From: Bradyrhizobium betae | GTDB taxonomy: Bacteria > Pseudomonadota > Alphaproteobacteria > Rhizobiales > Xanthobacteraceae | Direction: 5' to 3' | DNA: 64,000 nucleotides | Assembly: GCF_004123905.1 (NCBI RefSeq) | Contig: NZ_MZXW01000015.1 | Span: 124,001-188,000 of the forward strand | Part shown: positions 32,395 through 41,536 of the stretch, in pieces | Layout: each line of letters starts with the position of its first letter | Position numbering within the stretch: the first letter of the stretch is position 1 | Program-made: the position numbers and the translations under genes | Notes under the pieces: generated by a model | The model's database searches: none | Told to the model about the DNA's origin: nothing | Seen by the model: the letters and a program-made list of their open reading frames with translations, nothing else

Positions 32395-33942
32395 GTGAAT
32401 GAAAATAGATCGCTTCCGCCGGAACAGAGGTCTTTTGCCGACGTCGCAACTGGCGGGCGCACCCCCGGCATGCCGGGACGTCATTCCGGCCTGAACCAGC
32501 GTTGGATTGTCGTGGCCGCGATCCTCCTGACGGCCTTGCTTGTTCAAATACCCGTCGTTCTCAATCCGGATTTGAGCTGCCTGCTTTCTGAAGGAGAGCA
32601 AATTCTGGATGGCCGAAAGCTCGGAGTCGACGTCTTCGAGCTGAACCCGCCGCTATCGGTTTACCTGTACATGCCCGCGGCGCTGCTCGCGCGAATGACC
32701 GGTATTGCGCCCGAGATCATCGTGATCATCCTGGTGATGATCGAGATCGTTGGCGCGCTCGTGATGATCGATCGCGCCGCTGCGGTGGCGAAGTTGGGAG
32801 CCGGAGAGAGAAGTACTTCAACGTGCTTGCTCGCTTTTTTGTTCGCAGTCCTTCCTTGCGCCGTATTCGGGCAGCGTGAGCACATAGCCGTCATTGCCCT
32901 GACCCCCTTTGTCGCCATCACTGCGATCCGCTGGCGCGGCCTTTCACCCGGACTGGTTGCGATCCTGGCAGGACTGAGTGCCGGGCTGGCCATCAGCATC
33001 AAGCCCTACCTTGCTCTCGTGGCAGGCCTTCCGATCATCCTTGGCGTCATCCGCCAACGTTCTCTCAGGCCCTTGTTCACCCCTGAAGCGTGTGCAGCCG
33101 CTGCGATCGTCATCGGCTACGGGGCGGTGGTCGTGATCGTCTTTCCCGCTTATCTGTTCACCTATGCCCCGATGGTCGCTGCCACCTATCTGGCAATGAG
33201 GAAGGATCTGGCTGGTCTGCTTCCTTTCCCGATCGTCGTGATCACGGCTTCCATTGCGTTTCTGCGCCAGGTCGCTCCGCAAGGCCTCAAAATGGAAGGC
33301 GACGCAATCCCGTGGCTGGCCGCAGCCATTGGCGGGGCCGTGAGTTTCGTCCTTCAAGGCAAGGGCTGGACATACACGGCCTACGCGTTTTGCATGTTTG
33401 CGATTGCCGCGCCGTTGCTGCATGTTCGCACCAAGACATTGCCGGTGTCGGTCAAGATCGGCGGCTTTGTTGGCGTTGTGCTGATCGGGCTCTGTTTGTC
33501 GCTGTCACGCCAGGAATTTCCGCCGCTGGAGCGGCATATCCAGGCACTTGCCAAGCACCCGCGGCTGCTCACGATCACCGATCACGTCGCGCTGGGACAT
33601 CCGCTCGTTCGTCAGATCGATGGGATTTGGGTGGGCAGTTCGTGTGTGCAACTGCTGACGGCCGGCGCAATGCTGGTCCAGAACAGCTCGCAGCCAACTC
33701 GGGAAGAGCGAGCAAAACTGGACAGCATCATCGATTTCGAGCGGCGGCAGTTGTTGGCAGACCTGCGAAACGGCCGCCCGGATGTGATTCTCGTGGATAC
33801 CTATTTGCAGAGCACGGTCCCGTTCGATTGGTTGGCTTGGGCCAATGCAGATCCCGAACTCCAAACAGAGTTGAGCCGCTATCGCGAAGTCGAGGATGTT
33901 GGCCGCGTTCGAATCCTTGTCGATCAGTCCGGCGCGCGCTAG
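32395..33942 (+). CDS. Polytopic membrane protein, glycosyltransferase-like, not recognised
   Basis: A 515-residue protein with roughly ten hydrophobic segments from residue 35 to about 375, then a soluble C-terminal part of about 140 residues. After the first membrane span, a DLSCLLSEGEQILDGRKLGVDVFELNPPLSVYLY-like region has the charged first loop seen in polytopic C-type glycosyltransferases (PMT/ArnT-like), with E and D residues at the expected place; this is a structural suggestion only. The GTG start has no strong ribosome site. Codon and base use look slightly less GC-rich than the neighbouring genes. It ends 4 bases inside the convergent LysR gene. Confidence 0.7.
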   Translation: MNENRSLPPEQRSFADVATGGRTPGMPGRHSGLNQRWIVVAAILLTALLVQIPVVLNPDLSCLLSEGEQILDGRKLGVDVFELNPPLSVYLYMPAALLARMTGIAPEIIVIILVMIEIVGALVMIDRAAAVAKLGAGERSTSTCLLAFLFAVLPCAVFGQREHIAVIALTPFVAITAIRWRGLSPGLVAILAGLSAGLAISIKPYLALVAGLPIILGVIRQRSLRPLFTPEACAAAAIVIGYGAVVVIVFPAYLFTYAPMVAATYLAMRKDLAGLLPFPIVVITASIAFLRQVAPQGLKMEGDAIPWLAAAIGGAVSFVLQGKGWTYTAYAFCMFAIAAPLLHVRTKTLPVSVKIGGFVGVVLIGLCLSLSRQEFPPLERHIQALAKHPRLLTITDHVALGHPLVRQIDGIWVGSSCVQLLTAGAMLVQNSSQPTREERAKLDSIIDFERRQLLADLRNGRPDVILVDTYLQSTVPFDWLAWANADPELQTELSRYREVEDVGRVRILVDQSGAR

Positions 33943-34847
33943 CCGCGCTTTCGTCGCGGCTCGTGATGGCGTAGCGCGTCGACGATCACCTTGAATGCCG
34001 CCGAGTTCTGCCGCGAGGTCGGATAATAGATGTAATAGCCGTCGAATTTCGGCGACCAGTCGTCGAGCACGATGACGAGCTCCCCGGACCTGACTCGCGG
34101 CGCCACCATGTCTTCAGGGAGATAGGCGATGCCGAAGCCCTTGACGGCGGCGTCGATCATCGCGCCGGACTCGTTGAAGGTCAGCTGCCCCTCGACACGC
34201 ACCCTGAGGTCGGGACCATTTTTTGCGAACTCCCAGACATAATGACCGCCGGCCGCCGCGCGCCGCTTGATGCAGACGTGCGTCAGCAGGTCTTGCGGAT
34301 GCTTCGGCTTCGGATGCTGTTTCAGATAGGCCGGCGAGGCGACCGCGACGAGCCGCCAGTCCGGACCGATCCGCACCGCGATCATGTCCTTCTCCACGCT
34401 CTCGCCGAGGCGGATGCCGGCATCAAAACCGTCCTCGACGATGTTGCGGAAGGCCGTGTCGAGACTGAACTCGACCTTGATGTCGGGGTACTTCTTCAGC
34501 ACCGGCGCCAGTTTTGGCCAGACCACCTTGTCCAGCGCATGGTCCGAGAGCGTGATCCGGATGGTGCCCGACGGCGTGTCGCGCAGCGACATCAGCGCGG
34601 CGATATCGCGCTCGATCTCCTCGATGCGGGGCGCAACCGATTGCAAAAGCCGCTCGCCCGCCTCGGTCAGGCCGACGCTTCGGGTGGTGCGGGTGAGGAG
34701 CCGCAAGCCCATCTGCGATTCCAGCCGCTTGATCGTATGGCTGAGCGTCGACTGCACGACGCCCAGCTTCGCTGCGGCCTTCGTAAAACTGCGCTCGCGG
34801 GCAACCGCCACGAAAGCCAGCAAATCGTTGAAATCCTGCGCTGCCAT
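33939..34847 (-). CDS. LysR-family transcriptional regulator
   Basis: A 302-residue LysR-type regulator with the N-terminal helix-turn-helix (LLAFVAVARERSFTKAAAKLGVVQSTLSHTIKRLE, residues about 8-42) and a substrate-binding domain. The C-terminal VRSGELVIVLDDWSPKFDGYYIYYPTSRQ resembles the CrgA/DmlR-like group. It diverges from an MFS exporter gene, and a T-N11-A palindrome lies in the 130-bp gap, fitting the common LysR-target layout. A GTG 9 bases upstream is an alternative start; neither has a clear ribosome site. Confidence 0.92.
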   Translation of the reverse strand: MAAQDFNDLLAFVAVARERSFTKAAAKLGVVQSTLSHTIKRLESQMGLRLLTRTTRSVGLTEAGERLLQSVAPRIEEIERDIAALMSLRDTPSGTIRITLSDHALDKVVWPKLAPVLKKYPDIKVEFSLDTAFRNIVEDGFDAGIRLGESVEKDMIAVRIGPDWRLVAVASPAYLKQHPKPKHPQDLLTHVCIKRRAAAGGHYVWEFAKNGPDLRVRVEGQLTFNESGAMIDAAVKGFGIAYLPEDMVAPRVRSGELVIVLDDWSPKFDGYYIYYPTSRQNSAAFKVIVDALRHHEPRRKRG

Positions 34848-34888
34848 GGCCGTCACTATTCATGGTCCAGATCGATTAATGCAAGCAA

Positions 34889-34903
34889 ATTATAGCGGAT
34901 AAT
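34889..34903. promoter_or_regulatory. Candidate LysR box ATTAT-AGCGG-ATAAT
   Basis: A 15-bp interrupted palindrome with the T-N11-A form lies between the divergent LysR and MFS genes. A wider pair, TCGATTA (34872-34878) and TAATCGA (34900-34906), overlaps it. Position and form fit a LysR-type operator; binding is inferred. Confidence 0.5.
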
Positions 34904-34977
34904 CGAATGCCGTCCGGGGCTCTATGTGTTGCCGTGAACAGCGCCAGCCTGGGCGCTTGCCAACATATGGATCCCCG

Positions 34978-36207
34978 ATGGTCGTCACCGCCGACCAAGA
35001 CACAACGCAGCCAAAGGCCGCGTGGAGCGCAGTTTTCGCGCTGTCGCTTTGCGCCTCGATGCTGGTGGCATCCGAATGGATGCCCGTGAGCCTGCTCACG
35101 CCCATCGCGGACAGTCTGGATTTGACCGAGGGGCAGGCCGGGCAGGCCATCTCGATATCCGGCCTGTTCGCCATCCTCACCAGTCTCTTCATCTCGGCCG
35201 CAACGCGCGGGATCGATCGCCGCACCGTCTTGCTGTGGCTCACCGGCGTCACGCTGGTCTCGGGCATCGTCGTGGCCTTCGCGCCCAATTACCCGCTGTT
35301 CATGGCTGGGCGCGCGCTCGTCGGCGTGGCCGTCGGCGGCTTCTGGTCGATGTCCGCCGCAACCATGATCCGTATCGTCAAGGCCAGGGACGTGCCGCGC
35401 GCACTCGCGGTCCTCAATGGCGGCAATGCGCTCGCAACGACGATTGCCGCGCCTCTCGGCAGCTTCCTCGGCCAGTACATTGGCTGGCGCGGCGCGTTCT
35501 TTTGCGTCGTGCCGGTTGCCGCGCTGACGCTGATTTGGCAATTCGTCACGCTGCCGGAGATGCCGAGCCGGGAGCGCGCAAGCGCGACCGCGGCATTCAA
35601 GGTCCTGCGCCGTCCCGGCGTGCCTTACGGCATGCTCGCGGCGGCGCTGTTCTTCCTAGGACAGTTCTCGCTCTTCACGTATTTGCGCCCCTTCTTCGAA
35701 ACGGTGACGCGTGTCGACGTCACAACCATTTCGGCGTTGCTGCTCGTGATGGGCGTTGCCGGTCTTGTCGGCACGTCACTCATTGGGTTCGTCATCCGCC
35801 AACGCCTTTATGCGTCTCTCATCGTCATGCCCTCAGCCATGGCCGTGATTGCCGTTGCGCTGATGGCGTTCGGCTCCTCGCTTGCCGCGACGGTGGCACT
35901 GATGTTCCTGTGGGGATTCATCGGCACGGCGGCGCCCGTGGGCTGGTGGACGTGGGTCAGCAATGCACTGCCTGACGACGCGGAAGCGGGCGGCGGCCTG
36001 ATGGTCGCAGTGGTTCAGCTCGCCATCACCATGGGCGCCGCAGGCGGCGGCGTGCTGTTCGACGACGGCGGTTATCGGGCCACCTTTCTGTTCAGCGCCG
36101 TCATCCTCGCGCTCTCGTCCTTGGTCATCTTGATCGGAGCCCTTCGTCGCAGGGCAAGAGCTGACGCGCCATGCGCCGCCTGCGTGCCGGCAAGCCAGGC
36201 CTTGTGA
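34978..36207 (+). CDS. MFS efflux transporter, NepI-like
   Basis: A 409-residue major facilitator with twelve predicted spans. The N-terminal SLCASMLVASEWMPVSLLTPIADSL-like region and the LTEGQAGQAISISG motif match the NepI/AraJ drug-H+ antiporter group; E. coli NepI exports purine ribonucleosides. The ATG at 34978 is preferred over upstream codons. It diverges from the LysR gene and is followed 19 bp later by the damaged cupin gene, so it probably heads the operon. The actual substrate is unknown. Confidence 0.85.
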   Translation: MVVTADQDTTQPKAAWSAVFALSLCASMLVASEWMPVSLLTPIADSLDLTEGQAGQAISISGLFAILTSLFISAATRGIDRRTVLLWLTGVTLVSGIVVAFAPNYPLFMAGRALVGVAVGGFWSMSAATMIRIVKARDVPRALAVLNGGNALATTIAAPLGSFLGQYIGWRGAFFCVVPVAALTLIWQFVTLPEMPSRERASATAAFKVLRRPGVPYGMLAAALFFLGQFSLFTYLRPFFETVTRVDVTTISALLLVMGVAGLVGTSLIGFVIRQRLYASLIVMPSAMAVIAVALMAFGSSLAATVALMFLWGFIGTAAPVGWWTWVSNALPDDAEAGGGLMVAVVQLAITMGAAGGGVLFDDGGYRATFLFSAVILALSSLVILIGALRRRARADAPCAACVPASQAL

Positions 36208-36226
36208 TCGTCTCAAGGAGCACAAC

Positions 36227-36720
36227 ATGCAAATTCGGCAAGCAGGCTCGCAACCATCAGTCCAGGCTCCGGTTGAATATTTCACGGGCACGGTCCGTAT
36301 CGACCCGTTGTTCCCTGCCGTCGACCGTCTCGCGTCGCCGGCAATCACGTCACCTTCGAGCCCGGGGCGCGCACGGCGTGGCACACGCATCCGTTCGGTC
36401 AGACGCTGATCGTGACCTCAGGCCTCGGCCGCGTGCAGCGTTGGGGCGGACCGGTCGAAAACATCCGCCCGGGCGACGTGGTGTCGTTTGAACCGGGCGA
36501 GAAGCACTGGCACGGCGCGTCGGCGACGTCTGCCATGAGCCATATCGCGATTCAGGAATCGCTCGACGGCAACCCGGTCACATGGATGGAACGGGTGACG
36601 GACGAGCAGTACGGCGCCCCGCCGCCAAAGGAGCATGACAATGAAAGCAACCGTCCTCCACGGACCCGGCGATATCCGCTACGAAAGCGTCAACGATCCG
36701 AAGATCATTCATCCAACTGA
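36227..36720 (+). pseudogene. Cupin-domain protein, frameshifted
   Basis: The ATG at 36227 follows AAGGAGCACAAC and starts a small cupin ([20 protein letters not shown], then [11 protein letters not shown]). The frame is lost near 36325-36326, where GACCG appears in place of an expected GACCCG. One added C would join it to [29 protein letters not shown] in the next frame, which carries the cupin metal histidines and later [21 protein letters not shown]. The second frame then runs to 36720, about 80 bases into the alcohol dehydrogenase start, longer than the family needs. Either a true single-base deletion or a sequencing error explains this. Intact relatives are about 130 residues. Confidence 0.75.
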
Positions 36721-37657
36721 TGCCATCATCAAGCTGTCGGCCACCTGCATCTGCGGCTCCGATCTCTGGCCCTATCGCGGGCTCTAGCCGAGCGAAGGCC
36801 CTGCGCATATGGGCCACGAATATTGCGGCGTGGTCGTCGAAATTGGCAGCGCGGTACGGACCGTCAGGCCCGGCCAGTTCGTCGTCGGCTCGTTCTGCCT
36901 GTCGGACAATACCTGCCCGCATTGCAAATTCGGTTTCCAGTCGTCGTGCGAGCAGCGTGAATTCATGTCGGGCGCGCAAGCTCCCTACGCGCGCGTTGCG
37001 CTCGCCGATGGCACGTTGGTGGCGACCCCGGAAATGCCGGGACGCGATCTCATCCCGCATCTGCTCGCGACGTCAGACGTGCTCGGCACCGGCTGGTACG
37101 CCGCGGACGCCGCGAATGTGAAGCAAGGCTCGGTGGTTGCGGTGGTCGGCGACGGCGCGGTCGGCCTCATGGGTGTGCTCGCAGCGAAAGAGATGGGCGC
37201 GGAGCGCATCATCGCCATGAGCCGCCACAAGACGCGGCAGGACCTCGCCAAAGCGTTCGGCGCGACCGATATCGTCGTCGAGCGGGGCGCAGAGGGCATC
37301 GCGCGCGTCAAGGAACTCACGCGAGGCGTCGGCGCCGATTCGGTGCTCGAATGCGTCGGCACGCAGGAAGCGATGTCACAGGCCCTCGAATGCGCACGCC
37401 CCGGCGGCAGCATCGGCTATGTCGGCGTTCCCCATGGGGTGACCTTCGAAGGCCAGGCCTTGTTCTTCGGTCAGCGGAGCATGCTGGGCGGTCCTGCTCC
37501 GGTGCGGCGGTTCCTGCCCGACCTGATGGACCGCGTGCTCAACGGGCGCATTCAGCCGGGCAAGGTGTTCGATCTTACGCTGCGGATCGAACAAGTGGCA
37601 GAAGGCTACAAGGCGATGGACCAGCGCCGCGCGATCAAGACGCTGCTGATGGTGTAG
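36641..37657 (+). pseudogene. Zinc-dependent alcohol dehydrogenase with internal stop codon
   Basis: The frame starts at the ATG at 36641 after AAAGGAGC and reads as a medium-chain dehydrogenase: [16 protein letters not shown], then CICGSDLWPYRG with the catalytic-zinc Cys. Codon 49 (36785-36787) is TAG where relatives usually have a glutamate codon; reading resumes with PSEGPAHMGHEYCGVV. The rest is complete: structural-zinc cysteines in TCPHCKFGFQSSC, the Rossmann motif VVGDGAVGLMG, and the end RRAIKTLLMV. A fragment could start at 36809, but it would lack the first zinc ligand. One G-to-T change explains the break. Together with the frameshifted cupin just upstream, this points to decay of the operon, or to local sequence errors. 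Confidence 0.8.
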
Positions 37658-37702
37658 TGTCACATCGCCTCGTGCCGGCTCGGTCCGTTCGCCGCGCCTG
37701 GA

Positions 37703-39043
37703 TCAGATCGCGGGTCGAAGCGGCCTGAATGCGGTGCGCAGTTCGGCGGAAAAAAGCTCCGGCTGCTCCCAGGCTGCAAAATGACCGCCTTTGTCGACCT
37801 CGTGGAAGTAGACCAGCCTGCGATAGGCGCGCCGGGCCCACGTCTCCGGGGCTTGATAGCTCTCGCCGGGAAAGACGGTAATGGCGACCGGAAGCGAGAT
37901 CTCCGCGGTCTTCTCCGGGCCGGCAAGCGCGGGACTGCGTCCGCCGTATTCCCAGTAGAGTCGCGCCGACGAGGCCGCGCTGTTCGTCAGCCAGTAGAGC
38001 GTGACGTCGTCCAGCACTTCGTCGGGGGACTTTTCAGGGTCGGTGCCGTCATAGGTCCAGTGCGTGAAGCCGGGGTGACCGAGCATCCAGGCCGCCAGGC
38101 CCGCCGGAGAATCCGTCAAGCCGTAGCCGATCGTTTGCGGCCTCGTCCCCATCATCACCGCGTAGGACCGGTTGCCCATCTTGGCGGCCGCGGTGAAGGC
38201 GTCGAACGCCGCGCGCTCCTTCTTGGACAGGCCCGCAGGAGCCGGGCCGCCGGCGGCGAGGATCGCGGCGATGTCGGGCGGCACGATCGCCGGCAGGTTG
38301 ATGTGGATGCCAAGCAAGCCTGCCGGCGCCAGCCGCGCCATCGCGCCTGAGACGGGCGAACCCCAGTCGCCGCCCTGGGCGACATAGTGGGTGTAACCCA
38401 GGCGCTTCATCAGTTCTGCCCAGATGCGCGCCGTGCGCTCGGGGCCCCAGCCGGTATCCTTCGGTTTGCCCGAGAAACCATAGCCGGGCATCGATGGGAT
38501 CACGACGTCGAACGCGTCTTCGGACCGCCCGCCATGCGCCGTTGGATTTGTCAGCGGATCGATCACCTTGAGCTGCTCGAACACCGATCCCGGCCAGCCA
38601 TGGGTGATGATGACAGGGAGCGCATTGGGATGCCTGGAGCGGACATGGATGAAATGAATGTCGATCCCGTCGATATCGGTGATGAATTGCGGAAGCGCAT
38701 TCATCCTGGCTTCGATCTTCCGCCAGTCGTACTGCGTGCCCCAATAGTGCACGAGCGGCTGGAGCTTCGCCAATGGGATACCCTGGGACTGATCGGAAAC
38801 AGTTTCGCGGTCAGGCCATCGCGTCGCCAGCACACGACGGCGAAGCTCGACGAGATCGGCTTCGGGGACATCGATGCGGAAGGGGCGAATTGCGCTCTCG
38901 CTGGCCGCCGACGCTCCGCGCACGGGAAACAGGCTCGCGGAAATCGCCGCTGCAACTCCAATCGCTGCGGTGCCCAGCAGCGCGCGCCGCCCGCTGTCGA
39001 TGATGATTCCGGAGTTGGACGACGAGTTGGATGACATGGGCAT
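37703..39043 (-). CDS. Exported epoxide hydrolase-like protein
   Basis: A 446-residue protein with a twin-arginine-like leader (GRRALLGTAAIGVAAAIS...ASA, residues 18-47). An epoxide-hydrolase N-terminal domain (FRIDVPEADLVELRRRVLATRWP) follows, then an alpha/beta hydrolase fold with HGWPGSVFEQL (oxyanion HGWP), nucleophile Asp in QGGDWGSPV, and a late His in GGHFAAWEQPE. The length and N-terminal domain match microsomal/juvenile-hormone-type epoxide hydrolases. It converges with the alcohol dehydrogenase remnant. The two leading ATGs (MPM) make the start uncertain by two codons. Confidence 0.9.
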   Translation of the reverse strand: MPMSSNSSSNSGIIIDSGRRALLGTAAIGVAAAISASLFPVRGASAASESAIRPFRIDVPEADLVELRRRVLATRWPDRETVSDQSQGIPLAKLQPLVHYWGTQYDWRKIEARMNALPQFITDIDGIDIHFIHVRSRHPNALPVIITHGWPGSVFEQLKVIDPLTNPTAHGGRSEDAFDVVIPSMPGYGFSGKPKDTGWGPERTARIWAELMKRLGYTHYVAQGGDWGSPVSGAMARLAPAGLLGIHINLPAIVPPDIAAILAAGGPAPAGLSKKERAAFDAFTAAAKMGNRSYAVMMGTRPQTIGYGLTDSPAGLAAWMLGHPGFTHWTYDGTDPEKSPDEVLDDVTLYWLTNSAASSARLYWEYGGRSPALAGPEKTAEISLPVAITVFPGESYQAPETWARRAYRRLVYFHEVDKGGHFAAWEQPELFSAELRTAFRPLRPAI

Positions 39044-39478
39044 GGGACTGCCTCCTGGCTTCAGGCGATCGGTCCCTGCGGGGCAGGACAGTCCTTCGTC
39101 TGGCTCTGCAACATGGCCCCGAAGCTCGCCAATAGCTCGTTAGGCGTTGTTAGTTGCTGTGAGACGTTCTGACCGCTGCCGGGCATGGCGAGGCAAGACA
39201 AGCTCAGCATTGCTGTCCATGTCTGCTCACGAGGGGGAAGCGGATGTCCGGGGCTAGCAGCGGCACTCGTCTGTTGACCCAAGCCGCGCTCGTCCGAAGC
39301 GACATGTTGTCGACTCATCCTCGTCATCATCCGTTCAAAATCCGTCGCTAGTCTTCCACTCGACGATTGGTTCGCCGGATGTACGCGGGCCACATCGCAA
39401 GCCCTGGCATCCGTGCTGGGGTTTTTCGTTTGGCATCGCGGGATGAGCCGAGATGCCAACCGAAGCCGAGGGGGAGAT
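39044..39478. other. 435-bp stretch without a supported gene
   Basis: No reading frame here looks like protein; the longest candidates have biased shadow composition. It separates the leftward epoxide hydrolase start from the 3' end of the leftward M81 peptidase, so it should include the epoxide hydrolase promoter. No repeat or strong hairpin was found. Confidence 0.5.
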
Positions 39479-40996
39479 TCAACCCGGCGGGAGTTCGTCA
39501 AGCGGCCAGATCGGACGGCGGACCTTTCGGTAGGACAGCTTGGTGTGATCATTGGTGGCAAGGCCGCCGCTATCGGCCAGGATCACCTCCTTGGCCATCG
39601 GGCCGAAGGCAGCCCGGAAGTGGTGTGCGGACTTGACCGCGACGATTCGGAATTGAGCCGGTTCTGCTCCGAGGATTCGGAACATTTCCTGGTCATAGGT
39701 CTGCAGCGTGTTGGTCGAAATCGCGATCGAGATCCCGTTGACCTCGAGCAAGGCCGTGGGGCCGAGCGTCATCGGCTGACCGGCATTCATCGGCCCCTCG
39801 CATACGAAGGCGCCGTCCGACAGGCCGGTCACCCGCCCGGTCAGCGTGAGCGGAGGTCCGTAGCTGGCGGGATGGCGCTTGGCGCCGACAACGACATCCA
39901 CGCTGGCTCCGAGACCTGCGGCATGGCAGCGCGCCGCGGCTTCGCCGTCGCCGAGGACGCCGAAGAGCACGCTTCGGATTTCGGCCTGTAGCAGCGCCTC
40001 CAGCAGGCGGACACCATCGCCGTAGGCGCCCGAACCCGGGTTGTCGCTGAAGTCGGCGATCACGAAGGGACGGGTATCCGCGACATCGGCTGCGGCTGCG
40101 ACTGCAAGCTGCGTTGCGGTCGGCAAGTCGAGCGGCGTGACGGTGACTTCGGCGCGCCGGCGGACCATCTCGTCATGGAGCGCGGCCGCGGCCTGCCGCG
40201 CGGCCGCTTCGGCGGCGTTGTGGGAGGCATCGTAGGTCACCTGAACGCTGGGGCCAACCTCGGCAATGTCCGCGCGGCTGAAGCCCGCGCAGACATCGAC
40301 GGACAGGAGGCCCGGCGTTTGCGCCTGCATGTCCGCGGCGCGCGCCAGCAAATCGCTCATCACGCCGCCCTGGGTTCGGCCGTGATTGCATCCGTCGAGC
40401 AGGGCTCCCTGCAAGCGGAAGACTTTCGGGCGGATCGTGCCGTCCATCGCCGATTGCAGCAGTTCGGCGGCGCGGAACGCCGTCTCATACTGGTCGATGT
40501 GCGGGTAGGTGCGGTAGGGCAGCATGATGCTGGCCAGCCGGCCCATGCGCTCAGTGACGTTGGCATGCAGATCGAGCGTCACCGCGATCGGGATCGTGTC
40601 GCCGAGACGCTTACGCAATCCGTCGAGCAGCGCCCCCTCGGCGTCGTCGTCGGTCTCGGTCACCATCGCGCCGTGCAATGCGAGGATGACGCCGTCGAGC
40701 GGCCCGGTTTCGCAGGCATCATAGACCAGGCGCTGCAACTCGGCCCAGCACGCGGCCGTCACCTTGCCCGATGGAGTGGCCGCGGCGGCGAGCGGCTGCA
40801 CCAGCGTCCAGCCGTAATTTTTGGCTGCGGCCAGATGCGCGGCGATCTCCATCCTGGTATCGGCCAGCGCCGCGGCGATCTCGCCATCAAGCAGAAATAG
40901 CCGCTTGCGATAGTCTTCCAGCGTCGTCGGAATGATTGAGAAAGTGTTGGTCTCGTGGGCGACTTGCGCCGAGAGAACGCGCCGCGTCTGGCTCAT
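39479..40996 (-). CDS. M81-family metallopeptidase (MlrC-like)
   Basis: A 505-residue protein of the M81/microcystinase C family. The N-terminus RRVLSAQVAHETNTFS carries the His/Glu expected for zinc. LALHGAMVTE, VTLDLHANVTERM and MLPYRTYPHIDQYETA follow, and the C-terminal domain ends with VKSAHHFRAAFGPMAKEVILAD. MlrC cleaves linearised microcystin in Sphingomonas, but most family members occur far from such pathways and act on unknown peptides or amides. The ATG at 40996 follows AAGGAATCCC. It is the third gene of a leftward set with a MarR regulator and an LMW phosphatase-like protein. Confidence 0.88.
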   Translation of the reverse strand: MSQTRRVLSAQVAHETNTFSIIPTTLEDYRKRLFLLDGEIAAALADTRMEIAAHLAAAKNYGWTLVQPLAAAATPSGKVTAACWAELQRLVYDACETGPLDGVILALHGAMVTETDDDAEGALLDGLRKRLGDTIPIAVTLDLHANVTERMGRLASIMLPYRTYPHIDQYETAFRAAELLQSAMDGTIRPKVFRLQGALLDGCNHGRTQGGVMSDLLARAADMQAQTPGLLSVDVCAGFSRADIAEVGPSVQVTYDASHNAAEAAARQAAAALHDEMVRRRAEVTVTPLDLPTATQLAVAAAADVADTRPFVIADFSDNPGSGAYGDGVRLLEALLQAEIRSVLFGVLGDGEAAARCHAAGLGASVDVVVGAKRHPASYGPPLTLTGRVTGLSDGAFVCEGPMNAGQPMTLGPTALLEVNGISIAISTNTLQTYDQEMFRILGAEPAQFRIVAVKSAHHFRAAFGPMAKEVILADSGGLATNDHTKLSYRKVRRPIWPLDELPPG

Positions 40997-41059
40997 GGGA
41001 TTCCTTCTTGGTCTTGCTTCATACAATCTGGCGAAAGGTCATATGCAAGGGGCTTGCCG

Positions 41060-41512
41060 CTATCGGTCGTGGATCTGCAAGCTCGCGATCAAGAGCCCGA
41101 CCAGTTCGTCGATCTTGCCCAGCGCTGTCTTGGGATCGAGGTCCTCGATATCGTCCACGTCCCAGTATTGGACACGATGGGCAACGCCGGCAAAGCGCTG
41201 CGCGATCATGGGGCGATGTTCCGCATCCTTCAGTGCGACCACAAGCTCGGCTTGCGCAAAGTCGTCGAGCGTGCAGAGTACCGGATTGCGCGTAGCGCCT
41301 CCCGGCGCGATGCCTCTCGCTTGCAGGGCCTCCAGCGTGTGGAGCGAGATCGGCCCCACGTTTTCAGGCGAGAGCTTTTCGGCGACGGCGCGCGAGAAGG
41401 CCTGCCAACCGAGCCTTTCGCGCCCGACGCGATGGTTGAAAATCTCCTCGGCATAGCGGCTGCGATAATAATTGCCGGTGCAGAGAAACAGCACGCGATT
41501 GTTCTTGGTCAT
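41060..41512 (-). CDS. Low-molecular-weight protein-tyrosine phosphatase-like protein
   Basis: A 150-residue protein with the LMW phosphatase P-loop near its start: VLFLCTGNYYRSRYAEE, where Cys11 and Arg17 keep the C-x5-R pattern. The usual serine/proline after the arginine is altered (RSR, not RSP), and the usual inner Cys is Tyr, so activity may differ. A late acidic stretch DVDDIEDLDP may hold the general acid. Such proteins dephosphorylate tyrosine or reduce arsenate. It lies 24 bp downstream of the MarR gene and 63 bp before the M81 peptidase gene on the same strand. Confidence 0.82.
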   Translation of the reverse strand: MTKNNRVLFLCTGNYYRSRYAEEIFNHRVGRERLGWQAFSRAVAEKLSPENVGPISLHTLEALQARGIAPGGATRNPVLCTLDDFAQAELVVALKDAEHRPMIAQRFAGVAHRVQYWDVDDIEDLDPKTALGKIDELVGLLIASLQIHDR

Positions 41513-41536
41513 CAGGCAGCGCTTCCGTGATTGGTC

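Noticed and set aside
36809..37657. Intact short alcohol dehydrogenase starting at 36809
   Set aside because: It would lack the first catalytic-zinc Cys and the N-terminal strand, while the full frame with a ribosome site begins at 36641; a broken gene explains the data better.
39061..39561. A 166-codon frame in the gap between epoxide hydrolase and M81 peptidase
   Set aside because: It has no ribosome site, runs into the 3' end of the M81 gene on the same strand in another frame, and its Ser/Pro/Arg-rich composition shows no motif.
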